The notes: a model not told the origin generated them from the sequence alone. Shown: positions 27,404 to 37,242, numbered from the stretch's first letter. The stretch: DNA of 64,000 bases from Leptospira ryugenii (GCF_003114855.1 NZ_BFBB01000008.1:496001-560000), one strand, 5' to 3'. Numbers and translations are program-made.

Positions 27404-28039
27404 TTATTTGCCAATAGATTGCAAAAACTTAGCTCTTGTTTTAGCTTTTTGCCCCCAACCATTTTTGGGATAATTTTTGTATAGATAATCGTAAGCCGCT
27501 TCTTCATCTTCTAGATTTTTAGAAAAGACCATCTTAATTTCAGGCTCTGCATTGTATTTAAAATTCACTTTAACATGAAAGGTACCCATAAAAACAACCG
27601 TTCCCGGTTTTAATTCTAGTCTAGTTGCCTCTATATCCTTTTTGTCAAAATCTATATCGATCTTAGGAGTTTGTTTGGTTGAGCCATACGGAAAGTCAGA
27701 AGCCCCACGATTCAGTAGGTGGACTGCATCGTAGACTTCATATTGGCCTTCTTTGAGATTTTGAAAGTAATAGTAATCGCCTGAGTTCTCTGAAAACTCA
27801 TATGTAGAATCACCTTTTCGCAAAGTAACCTTTTGGAATCGGGGATCAATAAGTTCATCTAACAAAAGTTCATCTTTTTGCAGTGTCATTTGTAAGATGA
27901 TCAATGAACTCTGGTTATTTCGTGGACCAAAGGTTGAGCATTCGGGTAAAATCATAAAGACTAGAAAGATAGATGCAAACTTAACAATTAAGTTTGAAAA
28001 AAAGAACTTCATTGGATGATTCTTTTGTAGTCCTTTCAT
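27404..28039 (-). CDS. Lipoprotein of unknown function
   Basis: 211 residues. The ATG at 28039 has a GGGA ribosome binding site within the end of the upstream gene; an internal ATG at 28012 lacks one. Lipobox is ILPEC (Cys34). The mature domain is beta-rich (YYYFQNLKEGQYEVYDAVHLL, LKPGTVVFMGTFHVKVNF), resembling carboxypeptidase-regulatory-like or DUF2846-type folds, but no confident family. It follows the aldo/keto reductase with 2 bases between, so is likely cotranscribed. Confidence 0.7.
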   Translation of the reverse strand: MKGLQKNHPMKFFFSNLIVKFASIFLVFMILPECSTFGPRNNQSSLIILQMTLQKDELLLDELIDPRFQKVTLRKGDSTYEFSENSGDYYYFQNLKEGQYEVYDAVHLLNRGASDFPYGSTKQTPKIDIDFDKKDIEATRLELKPGTVVFMGTFHVKVNFKYNAEPEIKMVFSKNLEDEEAAYDYLYKNYPKNGWGQKAKTRAKFLQSIGK

Positions 28040-28041
28040 TT

Positions 28042-29058
28042 TTATCCCATGGGGTATTGTATTTTTTTTGACAATTGGTTGATTTTATTCAGAACATCAT
28101 CTCCGAGGCTTATATCTTTGGCTTTCAAAGATTCTTCAAGCTGAGTCACGGTATTTGCCCCTATAATGGTCGAAGCTACAAAATCATGCTGTTTGCTCCA
28201 GGCAACCGATAAGGTAGTAGCACTCATACCAGCTTCTTTGGCGATATTTAAAATTTCGGCGGTAGAGGCCAGTGTTGCATCATTTAAGAAACGATTGGAC
28301 ATTCTCTGTTGTCTATCCCCCTCTTTTAAATATTTCACAAAACGAGCATTATCTGGTGGAGTTTGTGAATTGTATTTTCCTGTCAAAACCCCTCCTGCAA
28401 GTGGAGAGTAAGGCAATAAAGAAACCCCTTCTTTTTTACAAACTTGGGCTAATTCATCTTCGAATCTACGGTTTAAAATGCTAAAATTATTTTGTATGGA
28501 TTCATAACGAATTAGATTATATTTATCTGATATCCAAAGACTTTTCATTAGACCAAATGATGTTTCATTTGAGCAACCAGCATAACGAATCTTTCCCTCA
28601 TCTTTTAGTTCGGATAGGGCTTCCATTGTTTCTTCGTATGGCATATCATGGTCAGGCCAATGTGTTTGGTAAAGATCGATAGTTTCTATTCCCAATCGTG
28701 TGAGAGAACCTTCAATGGCTTTGCGAATGTGGTATCTGTCCAAACAAGTTTTGCCTTCTCTTAAAGGTGGGCTAAACCATCCATGCCCAGGCCCAGAAAC
28801 TTTTGTTGCAATGATGATTCCATCTCTTGGTTTTGATTTTAACCATTTTCCAAAGATTTCTTCTGTTCTGTGAACCCATGATTTTTGCGGAGGAACCGGA
28901 TAAATTTCCGCAGTATCATAAAAATCTATGCCTGCGTCATATGCGCGATCTAAGATACGAAATGCTTCCTGCTCATCACAAGATGAACCAAAAGTCATAG
29001 TACCCATACAAATTTCTGATACGACTAATCCTGTTTTTCCTAATCTTCTTTTTTTCAT
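28042..29058 (-). CDS. Aldo/keto reductase
   Basis: 338 residues, (beta/alpha)8 NADPH-dependent oxidoreductase. Catalytic tetrad visible: Asp and Tyr in [10 protein letters not shown], Lys in ATKVSGPG, His in YQTHWPDHD. The NADPH-binding end includes [16 protein letters not shown] and the [17 protein letters not shown] motif. Closest by pattern to the Tas/YajO type, which reduces aldehydes of unknown physiological identity. Ordered with acylphosphatase, 4 bases apart on the same strand. Confidence 0.92.
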   Translation of the reverse strand: MKKRRLGKTGLVVSEICMGTMTFGSSCDEQEAFRILDRAYDAGIDFYDTAEIYPVPPQKSWVHRTEEIFGKWLKSKPRDGIIIATKVSGPGHGWFSPPLREGKTCLDRYHIRKAIEGSLTRLGIETIDLYQTHWPDHDMPYEETMEALSELKDEGKIRYAGCSNETSFGLMKSLWISDKYNLIRYESIQNNFSILNRRFEDELAQVCKKEGVSLLPYSPLAGGVLTGKYNSQTPPDNARFVKYLKEGDRQQRMSNRFLNDATLASTAEILNIAKEAGMSATTLSVAWSKQHDFVASTIIGANTVTQLEESLKAKDISLGDDVLNKINQLSKKIQYPMG

Positions 29059-29062
29059 ACAA

Positions 29063-29350
29063 TTACCGTTTAATCATAAAAGTCTTAAACTGATTTTTGG
29101 CATCACTCCATTCGATGACATGATCTTTCACTTTTGCTTTGGTAGGCCCTCGTTGCATTGCACGGTATAAATCTTCAATAAATAGTTTGTCGCCTTCTAC
29201 CACTGCTTCTACCTCGCCATTTGGTAGATTCTGAGTATAGCCCTTGAGCCGCATTTCTTGTGCCTTTTGTAAAATGTAATATCGAAATCCGACACCTTGC
29301 ACAGTTCCTCGAACGACAATCCGTGCTCTCTTTTCTTCTGATTTTCCCAA
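29063..29350 (-). CDS. acyP: Acylphosphatase
   Basis: 95 residues from TTG 29350, supported by AGGAG eight bases upstream. Signature [18 protein letters not shown] carries the phosphate-binding loop Arg, and [16 protein letters not shown] carries the catalytic Asn. It hydrolyses acyl phosphates such as carbamoyl or acetyl phosphate. Length is normal. Sits between rppH and the aldo/keto reductase, same strand. Confidence 0.92.
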   Translation of the reverse strand: MGKSEEKRARIVVRGTVQGVGFRYYILQKAQEMRLKGYTQNLPNGEVEAVVEGDKLFIEDLYRAMQRGPTKAKVKDHVIEWSDAKNQFKTFMIKR

Positions 29351-29376
29351 TGGTTGGCTCCTAAGGAGACTGTGAA

Positions 29377-29862
29377 CTATTTCAACTTATCTGCAATGTA
29401 ATTTTCCATCAGTTGAGAGAAAATTGGAACAAACTTCTCGTAAACAGGTTTCTTAAAATCTACGACAGCATCAATGGTTTCGAAAATATTCATATATCTG
29501 ATTGAATTGAACTCAACTTCATGGATTTCCAGATTACACTGGCTAATGTCTCCATTCCAGAAATACAATATCCAACGTTGTAGTTGTCCTCTGTATTTAT
29601 GAAGACTTTTGTGAAGGTGAAGTTGGCTTGGAAAATCATAGGGAATCCAATCAGGATATTCACCAACATAAGTCGCATCCTTAATCCCCAACTCTTCGTA
29701 TAATTCTCGTTTGGCGGCGTCTAAATAGTCTTCGTTTTCGTCTATCCCGCCTTGGGGGAACTGCCAGGAGCCAGGAAAATTTACTCGCTCACCAACGATA
29801 ACCTGTTTGTCTGCGTTAAAAACAACCATCCCCACATTTTTTCGGTACGGTTTATCATTCAT
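29377..29862 (-). CDS. rppH: RNA pyrophosphohydrolase (Nudix)
   Basis: 161 residues. N-terminus YRKNVGMVVFNADKQVIVGER and SWQFPQGGIDENED fit RppH. The Nudix box is complete: G38-x5-E44-x7-R52-E53-x2-E56-E57-x-G59. RppH removes pyrophosphate from the 5' end of mRNA to start decay. Aromatic-rich C-terminal half (WIPYDFPSQLHLHKSLHKYRGQ, QRWILYFWNG) also matches. Divergent from sixA. Confidence 0.88.
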   Translation of the reverse strand: MNDKPYRKNVGMVVFNADKQVIVGERVNFPGSWQFPQGGIDENEDYLDAAKRELYEELGIKDATYVGEYPDWIPYDFPSQLHLHKSLHKYRGQLQRWILYFWNGDISQCNLEIHEVEFNSIRYMNIFETIDAVVDFKKPVYEKFVPIFSQLMENYIADKLK

Positions 29863-29963
29863 ATTCCCAGTCTAAACAGTGGATTCAGAAATTCGCAAGA
29901 ATTTACTGAATTTTTGTATCGGTCTAGGGAAGAGAAATCAGACTTGGACTAGGAGATCGCAAG

Positions 29964-30449
29964 ATGAAAGTCATTTTGGTTCGACATGGGGAAGCCGAGG
30001 ACCCAGCTTCCGTCAAATCAGATCAGGCAAGAACTCTCACCGATAAAGGTGTAGAGGATGTTCATAAAATTGGGCGTTTCATTCGCAATACTCCACTCAA
30101 AGTTAGCAAGTTGTTTTACAGTCCCTACCTTCGCACTCGATTGACTGCCGAAATCATCTCCGAAGAAATTTCTTTTGAAGGGGAGCCCGTTGCTTATGAT
30201 CCCATTGCATCCGGTGCTAAATGTTCTGATTTTTTGTCCTGTTTGAGTTCTCTTTCCAATTCGGATACGGTACTTTTGGTTGGACATAATCCAGACATTA
30301 CTTTCTTCGCAGCAGAACTTTTGGGAAACAGCCGAACGGCTGAGAATTTAGTTTTTTTTCCTGGATCCACAATTGCCATCAATGTTGCCAGAGAAAAGTT
30401 TGCACATGGGCAAATCATCTGGGCTCTTTCACCCGATATGCTTTCTTAG
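29964..30449 (+). CDS. sixA: Phosphohistidine phosphatase SixA-like
   Basis: 161 residues. RHGEAEDPA at the N-terminus, SPYLRTRLTAEII, and second catalytic histidine in VLLVGHNPDITFFAAELL: a full SixA pattern. In E. coli SixA dephosphorylates phosphohistidine in signalling proteins. A ribosome binding site AGGAGAT precedes the ATG. Its end overlaps the convergent TetR gene by 4 bases. Confidence 0.88.
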   Translation: MKVILVRHGEAEDPASVKSDQARTLTDKGVEDVHKIGRFIRNTPLKVSKLFYSPYLRTRLTAEIISEEISFEGEPVAYDPIASGAKCSDFLSCLSSLSNSDTVLLVGHNPDITFFAAELLGNSRTAENLVFFPGSTIAINVAREKFAHGQIIWALSPDMLS

Positions 30450-31069
30450 TGCTGGTTTGTTTTTTTCTTTTTAGAGATTAACTTGATGTAGAACTTTACA
30501 GATTGGTAAAGTGTTTCTCTATCCAATTTGTACGGAAAATCATTCGCCTTAGACATAGAATATAAGGAAGAAATGCCATGGTTGTATGCCCAAGAAGTAA
30601 GGTTGAGCATTTCTAAATCCTTAGCTTCAATATAACCTTGGTCAGATGCCTCTTTGGTGATTGTACCAAAAAAATCTTTCACCCGCAAACTTTGGTCCCA
30701 CTTATAGTCAGATGATTTATTATCTGGCCGAATCGAAAGCATAAGATAGACATACTCTGGTTGTTCTATGGAAAAATCTATCGAAAGGCGAATCGCTTCT
30801 TCTAATCTTTTCAAAGGATTGTGGATCTTATTGGTATCACTCAATCTATCCATTAGCTTTTGAAAGCCCTCTAAATAGAGAGTGTACAGGATTTCTTCTT
30901 TACTTTGGAAATAGAAGTAAATCAAAGTCGGGCTAAATTCAATTTTTTCTCCAATCTTTCGAGTGGAGACATTTTCAAATCCTTCAGTTACAAAGAGTTT
31001 CATCGCTGTATCCAAGATCAGCCTTCTCTTTTCTTCTTTTTCCCGTAACTTACGGTCTTGGATTGCCAT
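30446..31069 (-). CDS. TetR/AcrR family transcriptional regulator
   Basis: 207 residues from ATG 31069 (MAIQDRKLREKEEKRRLI). The helix-turn-helix domain is ILDTAMKLFVTEGFENVSTRKIGEKIEFSPTLIYFYFQSKEEI split into recognised helices. The ligand-binding domain is helical and ends in a K-rich tail. It is divergent from an RND permease gene, the normal setting for a TetR repressor of an export system, and likely controls it. Confidence 0.9.
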   Translation of the reverse strand: MAIQDRKLREKEEKRRLILDTAMKLFVTEGFENVSTRKIGEKIEFSPTLIYFYFQSKEEILYTLYLEGFQKLMDRLSDTNKIHNPLKRLEEAIRLSIDFSIEQPEYVYLMLSIRPDNKSSDYKWDQSLRVKDFFGTITKEASDQGYIEAKDLEMLNLTSWAYNHGISSLYSMSKANDFPYKLDRETLYQSVKFYIKLISKKKKTNQH

Positions 31070-31122
31070 AACTTTTTTTAGCACATTTCAAAGAAAAATC
31101 AATCTCTTTCTTGACAAACAAA

Positions 31123-31168
31123 GCTCAAAAAATGATTGGTGTTATAAAATTTATCAGTGCTCAAAAAA
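31123..31168. promoter_or_regulatory. Direct repeats GCTCAAAAAA in the TetR-RND divergent region
   Basis: GCTCAAAAAA occurs at 31123-31132 and again at 31159-31168, flanking TATAAA (31143-31148). TTGACA (31111-31116) lies just before the first repeat but 26 bases from TATAAA, too far for one promoter. The paired repeats could be operator half-sites for the TetR protein. Inference only. Confidence 0.35.
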
Positions 31169-31199
31169 GTGTCACCGATAGAAAAAGGAACGCAGATCA

Positions 31200-33530
31200 A
31201 TGAAATCATATCTCAAATGGGTCGTGAAATACAATCGTTGGGTTCTGGGCTTTTGTTTGGCTGTAACCCTCTTTTTGGGCTTTCAAATCAAAAATCTCAC
31301 TATCGAACTGGATCCGGATAAAAACTTACCACAGGACCATCCCTTTATCATCGCATCAAATACTGTGAAGAAAGTATTTGGTTCAAATTTTATCCTCTCA
31401 ATCGGTATTACAAATCGCAATGGTAATATTTATGATGCTGCAGTGATCGAACGAGTTATCGCTTTGACAAAGGAGTTAAATCGGATCGAAGGCATTAACG
31501 CTGCAAATTCGATCAGCTTGGCTGCCAAAAAAGCTAAAAATATCGAAGGTTACGATTCTGGATTGTCTGTTAAAGCTATCATAGACCAAAGACTCAACTA
31601 TTCCATTGAAGAAAATAAAACGGCACTGCGTCGTGCGATCACAAAAAATCCTATATACACCAATATTCTGGTTTCAGAGGACCAAACGACCACAACCATC
31701 AATTTAGAAATTGATTCAGACACAAAAAGATTTGAACCAATTGTAACACAAACGGAAGAAATTTTAAAAAAATATGAAACAGATTCTTTAGAGTTTAACT
31801 TAGGTGGTTTGCCTTACTTTCTTGCATGGTTAGAAAGATACTCTGCTAGGATGGGAATCTTTTTTTCGATCGCAATTCTCATAATTGGTATCCTCCATTA
31901 TGAGGCATTTCGTACTCACCAAGGATTGGTCCTGCCATTGATTACTGCTATCTTCGCTGTGATTTGGGGCTTAGGAATGATTAGCCTAACAGGAATTCCT
32001 TTAGATGTCTTTAATGCGACAACTCCTATACTCATTCTAGCAGTAGCCGCTGGACATGCTGTTCAAATTTTGAAGAGGTACTATGAAGAATACAATCTCA
32101 TCAAAAAGAATTCTGAAATTTCAGACGATGAAGCCAATAAAAGAGCGGTTATCAAGTCACTCACAAAAGTAGGACCTGTTATGATCATCGCATGTTCTGT
32201 CGCTTGTTTGGGATTTTTATCTTTGCTTTTCTTTCGAATCACAACTATCAGAACCTTTGGTATTTTCTCGGCTTTAGGGATTTTCAGTGCCTTGTTGATT
32301 GAAATGACTTTGATTCCTTCTCTTCGTTCGATACTATCTCCACCAAAATCTGATGAAATTCACAAAGAATCTTCAGAACGAGTTTGGGATAAAATCATAA
32401 AAGTTATTTCAAACACAGTTTTAAATCATAAAAAAAGTAAGATTTTTGGAATCTCTTTCATTATCTTAATCTTTGGATTTGTGGGCAGTCGTTTCTTAGT
32501 CGTTGAGAATCGAGCTGAAGGTACGATATCAAAAGATAGACCAGCCATAACCCAAGACCATTTTCTTAGCGGAAAACTCGCAGGCACAAATACGATGAAT
32601 CTTCTGATTAAAGGGAAGGAAGATAGTATCAAGGAGCCTGAGGTTTTGAATTTCATAAGAAATTTGCAAGCCTTAGTGGAATCGGAAAAAGAGGTTGGGA
32701 AATCAATCTCAATCGTTGATCTAGTAATGAAAATCAACCAAGCAATGAATGCGGATCGCTTGGAATTCTTTGCAATCCCTCAAGACAAAGAATTGATTTC
32801 TCAGTATTTGCTTCTCTATTCTATTTCAGGTGATCCCGGTGATTTTGATAGCTATGTAAACTTTGATTATAGTATGGCGAATGTGACTGTCTTTATGAAG
32901 ACAGATAGTACAACAGCGACAAGTTTGCTCGTAAAAAAGATCCAAGATTTCGTAGAAAAAAACGCACCTAAATCTATTGAAGTTTCAATTGGAGGAAGTA
33001 ATGCAACCAGCGCCGCTCTCAATGAGGTGATGGTCGAAGGAAAGGTCTTAAATATTGTTCAAATCATAAGTGTCGTGATTCTAGTCACTGGTTTGGTATT
33101 TCGTTCTCTGTTAGCTGGTATTTTGGCGGCCATTCCTCTAATATTTTCATTAGCATTAAACTTTGGGACGATGGGACTATTTGGTGTTCCTTTAAATATC
33201 ACAACATCCTTAATCTCTGCGCTCGTTGTTGGGGTTGGAGCTGACTTCTCAATTTATCTGCTCTTCCGAATCAAAGAAGAGATTTCAAAGCACAATGATG
33301 ATAGAAGGGCTATCCAGGAAGCTCTGAAGTCTGCAGGAAAAGCTATCCTATTTGTTGCGACAGCTTTAGCGGGAGGGTATTCGATTCTAATCTTCTCCTT
33401 TGGTTTTTATACGCACATCTATCTGGGTATATTCATTCCACTCGCCATGTTAACGAGCTCTTTTTCGGCACTCATTGTTTTAACTGCGGCCGTTTTCCAT
33501 CTGAAGCCAAAGTTTATCTACGCAGATTAA
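31200..33530 (+). CDS. RND superfamily (MMPL-like) permease
   Basis: 776 residues. Two repeats, each with a first transmembrane helix, a large periplasmic loop and a bundle of helices: helices near residues 15-33, 218-240, 245-290, 325-375, 412-432 and 615-765. Proton-relay style motifs lie in the fourth-helix regions (ILAVAAGHAVQILKR and LVVGVGADFSIYLLFRI). This is the MMPL/hopanoid-transporter-like branch (two-fold RND, no AcrB-length docking loops). The order RND - LolA-like - outer-membrane barrel suggests transport of lipids or lipoproteins between membranes. Start at ATG 31200. Confidence 0.9.
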   Translation: MKSYLKWVVKYNRWVLGFCLAVTLFLGFQIKNLTIELDPDKNLPQDHPFIIASNTVKKVFGSNFILSIGITNRNGNIYDAAVIERVIALTKELNRIEGINAANSISLAAKKAKNIEGYDSGLSVKAIIDQRLNYSIEENKTALRRAITKNPIYTNILVSEDQTTTTINLEIDSDTKRFEPIVTQTEEILKKYETDSLEFNLGGLPYFLAWLERYSARMGIFFSIAILIIGILHYEAFRTHQGLVLPLITAIFAVIWGLGMISLTGIPLDVFNATTPILILAVAAGHAVQILKRYYEEYNLIKKNSEISDDEANKRAVIKSLTKVGPVMIIACSVACLGFLSLLFFRITTIRTFGIFSALGIFSALLIEMTLIPSLRSILSPPKSDEIHKESSERVWDKIIKVISNTVLNHKKSKIFGISFIILIFGFVGSRFLVVENRAEGTISKDRPAITQDHFLSGKLAGTNTMNLLIKGKEDSIKEPEVLNFIRNLQALVESEKEVGKSISIVDLVMKINQAMNADRLEFFAIPQDKELISQYLLLYSISGDPGDFDSYVNFDYSMANVTVFMKTDSTTATSLLVKKIQDFVEKNAPKSIEVSIGGSNATSAALNEVMVEGKVLNIVQIISVVILVTGLVFRSLLAGILAAIPLIFSLALNFGTMGLFGVPLNITTSLISALVVGVGADFSIYLLFRIKEEISKHNDDRRAIQEALKSAGKAILFVATALAGGYSILIFSFGFYTHIYLGIFIPLAMLTSSFSALIVLTAAVFHLKPKFIYAD

Positions 33531-33557
33531 TTTAAATTAAATCAAAGGAGAAGATTT

Positions 33558-34382
33558 ATGAAAAATCAAAAGCACAAAATACACAACGGACATATCGTAC
33601 TTGGAGCATCGATTTGGTTATCGCTGGTCTTTGGAAATATTGAAGCTCAGGAGAAAATTGACTTAAACAAATTGGTAGAAAAAAGCAATCAGGTCTTAAA
33701 GGTAAGTGGATCTGTCAGTGAGTCTACCTTTATCTTAACCGATAAAAACGGACAAGAGAGAAAGAGAAAAACAATCTCTTACACCAAACTAGCAAATAAC
33801 GGTATAGATAATACTCGAAGCACAAAATTTCTATCCCCAGCCGATGCTAAAGGAACGGGAATCTTGTTGGTTGAGAATCATAATGGTGAAGATGATATTT
33901 CTCTTTATCTTCCTGCTTTGAAGAAAGTAAGAAAGATTGCAGCGGGAGGCAAAAAGGATAGTTTCGTTGGAACAGATTTTTCGTATGCTGATGTAGTTGG
34001 ATTTAAAACAGACGATTGGGTGTATAAAAATTTAGGCGATACTACAATATCAGGAAAGATTTGTTATACGATCGAGGCAACTCCCAAATCGGAGAAGACC
34101 ACTTTTGAAACCGGATATTCGAAAAGAGTCTTAAAAATCCAAAAAGACAATTTCATTACTCTGGCAGGTGAAGCTTATGATGAAAACGGTGACTTAATTA
34201 AAAAATTTGCTTTCTCAGATTACCAATTGGTTGAGCCCAACAAAAACAAGTGGTGGTCAATGAAAGCAGAGGTACAAAATGTACAAACAGGTCATAAAAC
34301 AGTCATCCTTACTGAAAATTTTAAAGTAGAGCCTGAGCTTGAGGATAAATACTTTTCTACTCGATTTTTGGAACGAGATTAA
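33558..34382 (+). CDS. LolA-like outer-membrane lipoprotein-sorting family protein
   Basis: 274 residues. N-terminal hydrophobic signal (HIVLGASIWLSLVFGNIEAQ). The mature domain contains LYLPALKKVRKIAAGGKKDSF, FSYADVVGFKTDDW and YTIEATPKSEK, a signature of the LolA-like proteins usually encoded with MMPL-type RND permeases. It is thought to carry a lipid or lipid-linked molecule across the periplasm. A ribosome binding site AAAGGAG precedes the ATG; it lies 28 bases after the permease. Confidence 0.88.
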   Translation: MKNQKHKIHNGHIVLGASIWLSLVFGNIEAQEKIDLNKLVEKSNQVLKVSGSVSESTFILTDKNGQERKRKTISYTKLANNGIDNTRSTKFLSPADAKGTGILLVENHNGEDDISLYLPALKKVRKIAAGGKKDSFVGTDFSYADVVGFKTDDWVYKNLGDTTISGKICYTIEATPKSEKTTFETGYSKRVLKIQKDNFITLAGEAYDENGDLIKKFAFSDYQLVEPNKNKWWSMKAEVQNVQTGHKTVILTENFKVEPELEDKYFSTRFLERD

Positions 34383-34396
34383 TTGGGAATTTAAAC

Positions 34397-35734
34397 GTGA
34401 AATCTCGATTGCTCTATCTCGTAATTTGTTTCTTGGTTTTTCCTCTTCAGAGCATAGCTTCTGAGGAGGATTCTTCTTTCTCATACACAGGATCTCTAAG
34501 ATTTGGAGCTTGGACGTCTTCGAGGACATTAGATAACCAAGCCAATATCGGTGTGCCAAGCATCTGGCTAAAATCTAAATATGAATTTTCAGAAAATACA
34601 AAAATAGTTGTAGATGGTTGGATTCGAAAAGAAGGTGCAACGAACACTTCTCCTTCTCGGGGAAGTTTGAGAGAAGCATATCTCCAGACGAATTGGGGTG
34701 ATTGGGAATTCAGTGTTGGTCGAAGGCTGTTTCTTTGGGGTAGGGCGGATGGTATCAATCCTACCGACCAAATCTCGCCTCGAAACTTTACCCTGTTAGT
34801 TCCTGAAGATAGTGAACAAAGATTAGGTGCCTATTCAGCATCTGCAAAATACTTTTGGAAAGACCATTCCTTTCAGTTCATTTCCCTTCCTTACTTCGTT
34901 GGAAATACTGTTCCGATACCAGAACAAGGATATCCACTTAGCAATCGGATCCAATACCCATCTGGAGTGCAGAACCACTTCGCTTTAAAATGGGAAAAAT
35001 CAGGTGGGGAGGTAGATTATTCAGTTTCTTATTACCAAGGGTACGATCTGAGCCCAGATTTGGGAATCAGAAGAGTACCGAGAATTTTTACAAATGAAAC
35101 GCAAGTAGCAATTTGGGAACTGTCTCCTAGCTACCAACTAAACCATGCCAAAGTTTTGGAAGCTAATTCACTGCAAACTACCGCAAATCATTATCGAATT
35201 CATATGTATGGTGCGGATGTCTCGAAAGTGATTGGAAAGTATTCACTACGAGGAGAGACAGCTTATATACACACCGCCGATCCGAATGGAAAAGATCTAT
35301 TTATAAAGAATTCAAATTGGCAATCTGTATTGGGTGGAGATAGAACTTTTTTAGAGTATTTAAATGTGAACATTCAATATATTTACAAGAGAACATTTTT
35401 TGTACAGAATACAGACCAGATCCTAGATCCATACGAACGTTCTATAGCAAGGGTAAGCCAAGTCATATCAAATCAATTGTTTGAACATTTACATGGCTTT
35501 TCCCTCAGACTTTCTTACAAATGGTTTCATGAAACCTTGGAAGGAGAGGTAAGTTATGTACGGTATGTAACTTCTGGAGATTACTTGGTTCGTCCTAAAT
35601 TAAAGTATGCGATCTCGGACCAGTTTTATTGGATACTAGGGGGTGAACATTACTCTGGATCTGATCAGACCTCCTTTTTTGGATTGTTAAGACGGAACTC
35701 GGGTGTTTTTACTGAGATTCAGTATTTTTTCTAA
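34397..35734 (+). CDS. Outer-membrane barrel protein (DUF1302-like)
   Basis: 445 residues from GTG 34397. Signal peptide ends at QSIAS. The mature part alternates polar and hydrophobic residues through ~16-18 candidate strands, includes WEFSVGRRLFLWGRADGINPTDQI (a DUF1302/porin-type stretch, given here only in part) and ends QYFF, with an aromatic final residue. It is the third gene in the RND-LolA cluster, so probably the outer-membrane component. Ends 3 bases before a convergent gene. Confidence 0.76.
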   Translation: MKSRLLYLVICFLVFPLQSIASEEDSSFSYTGSLRFGAWTSSRTLDNQANIGVPSIWLKSKYEFSENTKIVVDGWIRKEGATNTSPSRGSLREAYLQTNWGDWEFSVGRRLFLWGRADGINPTDQISPRNFTLLVPEDSEQRLGAYSASAKYFWKDHSFQFISLPYFVGNTVPIPEQGYPLSNRIQYPSGVQNHFALKWEKSGGEVDYSVSYYQGYDLSPDLGIRRVPRIFTNETQVAIWELSPSYQLNHAKVLEANSLQTTANHYRIHMYGADVSKVIGKYSLRGETAYIHTADPNGKDLFIKNSNWQSVLGGDRTFLEYLNVNIQYIYKRTFFVQNTDQILDPYERSIARVSQVISNQLFEHLHGFSLRLSYKWFHETLEGEVSYVRYVTSGDYLVRPKLKYAISDQFYWILGGEHYSGSDQTSFFGLLRRNSGVFTEIQYFF

Positions 35735-35737
35735 AGC

Positions 35738-37174
35738 TCATTCAATCTTTCGATAATATTCACCATTGAAATAAAAACCATCGATTTGATCGGAATACTT
35801 ACCGCTGTTATCACGTTTTATTTTTAATTTGAAGGATTTTCCCAGAGGATATTCATAGTAAGGAGTTCCTTCATCTTTTATTAATTCACCTTCGTTGTTA
35901 TCTGTTAATCTCCAACGTACACCTGCTTCGTTTTCCCAATACAATGTAGATGAGTCTTCCACGATTGTACCTCGATGCCAATCATTCTCCTCTGGTTCTC
36001 GTACATATTGTCCGATCATTGAATCACTTTGTAAACTACTCCACACTTCCTTGGAAGGCTCTTGGAATCGCAGTTTAGAGAGTAATGAAGGCTCTGCTCT
36101 CCTGATTCTCTTCTCAAATGATTCTTGGTAATAATCAGATTCGAATTTTCCAACAAAATCCTTAGGCCAAGAACTACGGTCATGCCATTGGTGGCCCTTG
36201 GCCTCCAATTTAAATTCTGTATAGTTTCGATAGATATGATGAAAAAATTCATGCTGTAAAAACTGAGGAATATAGAGTCTCCTCTCCAGTGAATCAAAGG
36301 ATTTTTCATTCACGCCAAAATGTGGTTGAGCTCTTAAAAGAAACTCATCATCAATCAGAATCAATGGACTTCCGTTATAGGCTGTTCCCATTCCTCCACC
36401 AGTAAAGTAGTATGTCTTTTTCAGCTCTTGATTGGAAGGTTTATGAGAGGGAAATACTAGCATCCAAAAATCGGTTCTTTGTTTGATACTGTTTGGAACT
36501 TTCTGCCAAAGGATCTCCATTGCTTTTTGTTCAGGTCGACTTGTAAAAGCGCCTTCCGCCACCTTTTGCATTTCAATCGGTAGGCTCACTTTCAGTGGAA
36601 CTATTTCAATGATGACTTTCACCTGCCCTTCAAAAAGAGCACTTAGATATTCAGCAAAAAGCCATGTTGATTCTTTTAGGACCTGATACTGGTTTGCTGC
36701 AATTTTCGGACTTATGCGATAAGATACAGGTTTACCTTTGTTATATTCCGCATCCCCAAGATTTGACGGATCATAACCAGTGGCTGAATCAGGAATTAAG
36801 ATTGTATATCGGAATGTCTCTCTCTCCTTGGGGATGCCAGAAGATAGTACATTTGCAACCTTTGTGATCATTTGAAGGGAAGCATAAGCAGGTGGGTGGC
36901 CTGTAAAAATCCCACCTGCATTTTCAGGAATGCTACTTGTACTTTCAGGGTTTGACCGCCAATATTCTGTTAGGAGACTGTTGGCCGCTGCATAGTTTGC
37001 GGACCGAATCAGATCCTCTGCTTTCAGATATGTTTCTACAGCCTCCACATAACCTTTAGGAATGGAAGTCGTTCCAAAGGCATTGAATAGAGTAGGTTTT
37101 GCCGGACTCTGTCCATTCAGTAGAATTAAAAAAAGGAAAGATGCAATGGAAAACCTAAAATAGCTATTCCTCAT
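35738..37174 (-). CDS. Exported protein with HEFFH motif, candidate metallopeptidase
   Basis: 478 residues. Signal peptide ends near GQSPAK. The motif HEFFHH (H308, E309, H312) sits after a helix-forming segment (RLYIPQFLQ) and looks like an HExxH zinc site; a third ligand could be E or H downstream (KLEAKGHQWHDRSS). The N-terminal third (EDLIRSANYAAANSLLTEYW) is helical, and the last ~90 residues are a beta-rich repeat-like domain (LYWENEAGVRWRLTD). I recognise no family, so protease activity is inference. Confidence 0.62.
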   Translation of the reverse strand: MRNSYFRFSIASFLFLILLNGQSPAKPTLFNAFGTTSIPKGYVEAVETYLKAEDLIRSANYAAANSLLTEYWRSNPESTSSIPENAGGIFTGHPPAYASLQMITKVANVLSSGIPKERETFRYTILIPDSATGYDPSNLGDAEYNKGKPVSYRISPKIAANQYQVLKESTWLFAEYLSALFEGQVKVIIEIVPLKVSLPIEMQKVAEGAFTSRPEQKAMEILWQKVPNSIKQRTDFWMLVFPSHKPSNQELKKTYYFTGGGMGTAYNGSPLILIDDEFLLRAQPHFGVNEKSFDSLERRLYIPQFLQHEFFHHIYRNYTEFKLEAKGHQWHDRSSWPKDFVGKFESDYYQESFEKRIRRAEPSLLSKLRFQEPSKEVWSSLQSDSMIGQYVREPEENDWHRGTIVEDSSTLYWENEAGVRWRLTDNNEGELIKDEGTPYYEYPLGKSFKLKIKRDNSGKYSDQIDGFYFNGEYYRKIE

Positions 37175-37242
37175 GTTGCTGGCCTCCGAGAAAGCCTTGC
37201 CATTTTACAGTAGATTTGGCATTTGGAAAGTACAGTTTCTTT

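Noticed and set aside
31111..31148. TTGACA plus TATAAA as a promoter for the RND permease
   Set aside because: The spacing is 26 bases, far from the normal 16-19, so the two cannot form one sigma-70 type promoter.
37190..37242. Promoter of tRNA-Pro
   Set aside because: TACAGT at 37231 has plausible distance to the tRNA but no -35 element at 16-18 bases; not strong enough.
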